A stretch of 18,352 nt of DNA from Actinomycetes bacterium. GTDB lineage: Bacteria > Actinomycetota > Actinomycetes > Mycobacteriales > Mycobacteriaceae. The stretch covers positions 1-18,352 of the forward strand of contig JAHZJY010000099.1 in the NCBI GenBank assembly GCA_022600695.1, in the 5' to 3' direction. Under the pieces are notes generated by a model. The model had not been told where the DNA came from. It saw only the letters and a list, made by a program, of their open reading frames with translations, and searched no databases. Shown piece by piece: positions 18,218 to 18,352 of the stretch. Within the stretch, counting starts at the first letter, position 1. The number at the start of each line of letters is the position of its first letter. A program made the translations under genes and the position numbers.

Positions 18218-18352
18218 TCACCGCCAGGGCCGGCCCCAGGTCTGCCGGAACGCGATCTCTGTCAGCGGCTTTCGGCTTCGGGCCTTGCCGTCGCGCTCGG
18301 CGATTTCCGGGCTCGCCGTCGCATAGTCCCCGAGGCAGCCGACCGCTATCAC
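18218..18352 (-). CDS. 3' end of an unidentified gene (partial)
   Basis: The minus strand is open from the window edge to TGA at 18218-18220, 44 codons ending KPLTEIAFRQTWGRPWR. The plus strand is also open here from an ATG at 18209, but third positions are G or C in 38 of 44 minus codons against 32 of 48 plus codons, so the minus frame is favoured. The start lies beyond the window; no family recognised. Confidence 0.55.
   Translation of the reverse strand: MIAVGCLGDYATASPEIAERDGKARSRKPLTEIAFRQTWGRPWR

Overview
The window is a GC-rich, densely packed chromosomal segment of a mycobacterium, most likely a non-tuberculous Mycolicibacterium-type species. The evidence is the protein families (LucA, a Rv3722c-type aspartate aminotransferase, Ami1, MurT/GatD, DnaQ-BRCT, actinobacterial LeuA), the strong preference for G or C at third codon positions, frequent GTG/TTG starts, and a gene order that recalls M. 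tuberculosis Rv3710 to Rv3723 read in reverse. Family names and the M. tuberculosis comparison are from memory; no search was run.

Left part (1-4560): the last codons of an unidentified plus-strand gene, a run of four heptamers carrying TAG stops in all three frames, then lucA (minus strand) behind tRNA-Ser(GGA). The tRNA and the SRP RNA gene ffs are divergent and share a 77-bp spacer. Downstream of ffs are an aspartate aminotransferase and dnaX, 9 bp apart, apparently in one transcription unit.

Middle part (4596-9649): three minus-strand genes. They are a cytosolic FAD oxidoreductase, a cyclopropane/methyl-branched fatty-acid synthase type methyltransferase and, last, a Tat-exported probable lipoprotein flavoenzyme with both residues for bicovalent FAD. 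The first two resemble the reductase/methyltransferase pair that makes 10-methyl (tuberculostearic-type) fatty acids. The block starts at a very compact bidirectional promoter shared with a small SRPBCC-domain gene. I do not recall the exported flavoenzyme at this place in M. tuberculosis, so it looks like a lineage-specific addition.

Right part (9661-18352): ami1 (peptidoglycan amidase, minus), ebfC-recR (plus), an exported Ala-rich protein (minus) sharing its last 4 bp with recR, murT-gatD (minus, ATGA overlap; amidation of lipid II), dnaQ-BRCT exonuclease (plus), leuA (minus), a small membrane protein (plus) and the 3' end of an unidentified minus-strand gene. Cell-wall genes (ami1, murT, gatD) alternate with DNA replication and repair genes (dnaX, ebfC, recR, dnaQ).

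Most of the window is ordinary core genome. The best observations are regulatory. A 13-residue leader peptide with three consecutive Leu codons precedes leuA, together with a stem-loop and Shine-Dalgarno pairing that suggest translational attenuation. A bidirectional promoter at about 9150 has overlapping -10 boxes. A nested 36-bp dyad with a competing hairpin precedes dnaQ. A 13-bp perfect stem lies between tRNA-Ser and lucA. There is no CRISPR array, insertion sequence, phage gene or origin, and no gene-free stretch longer than 300 bases.
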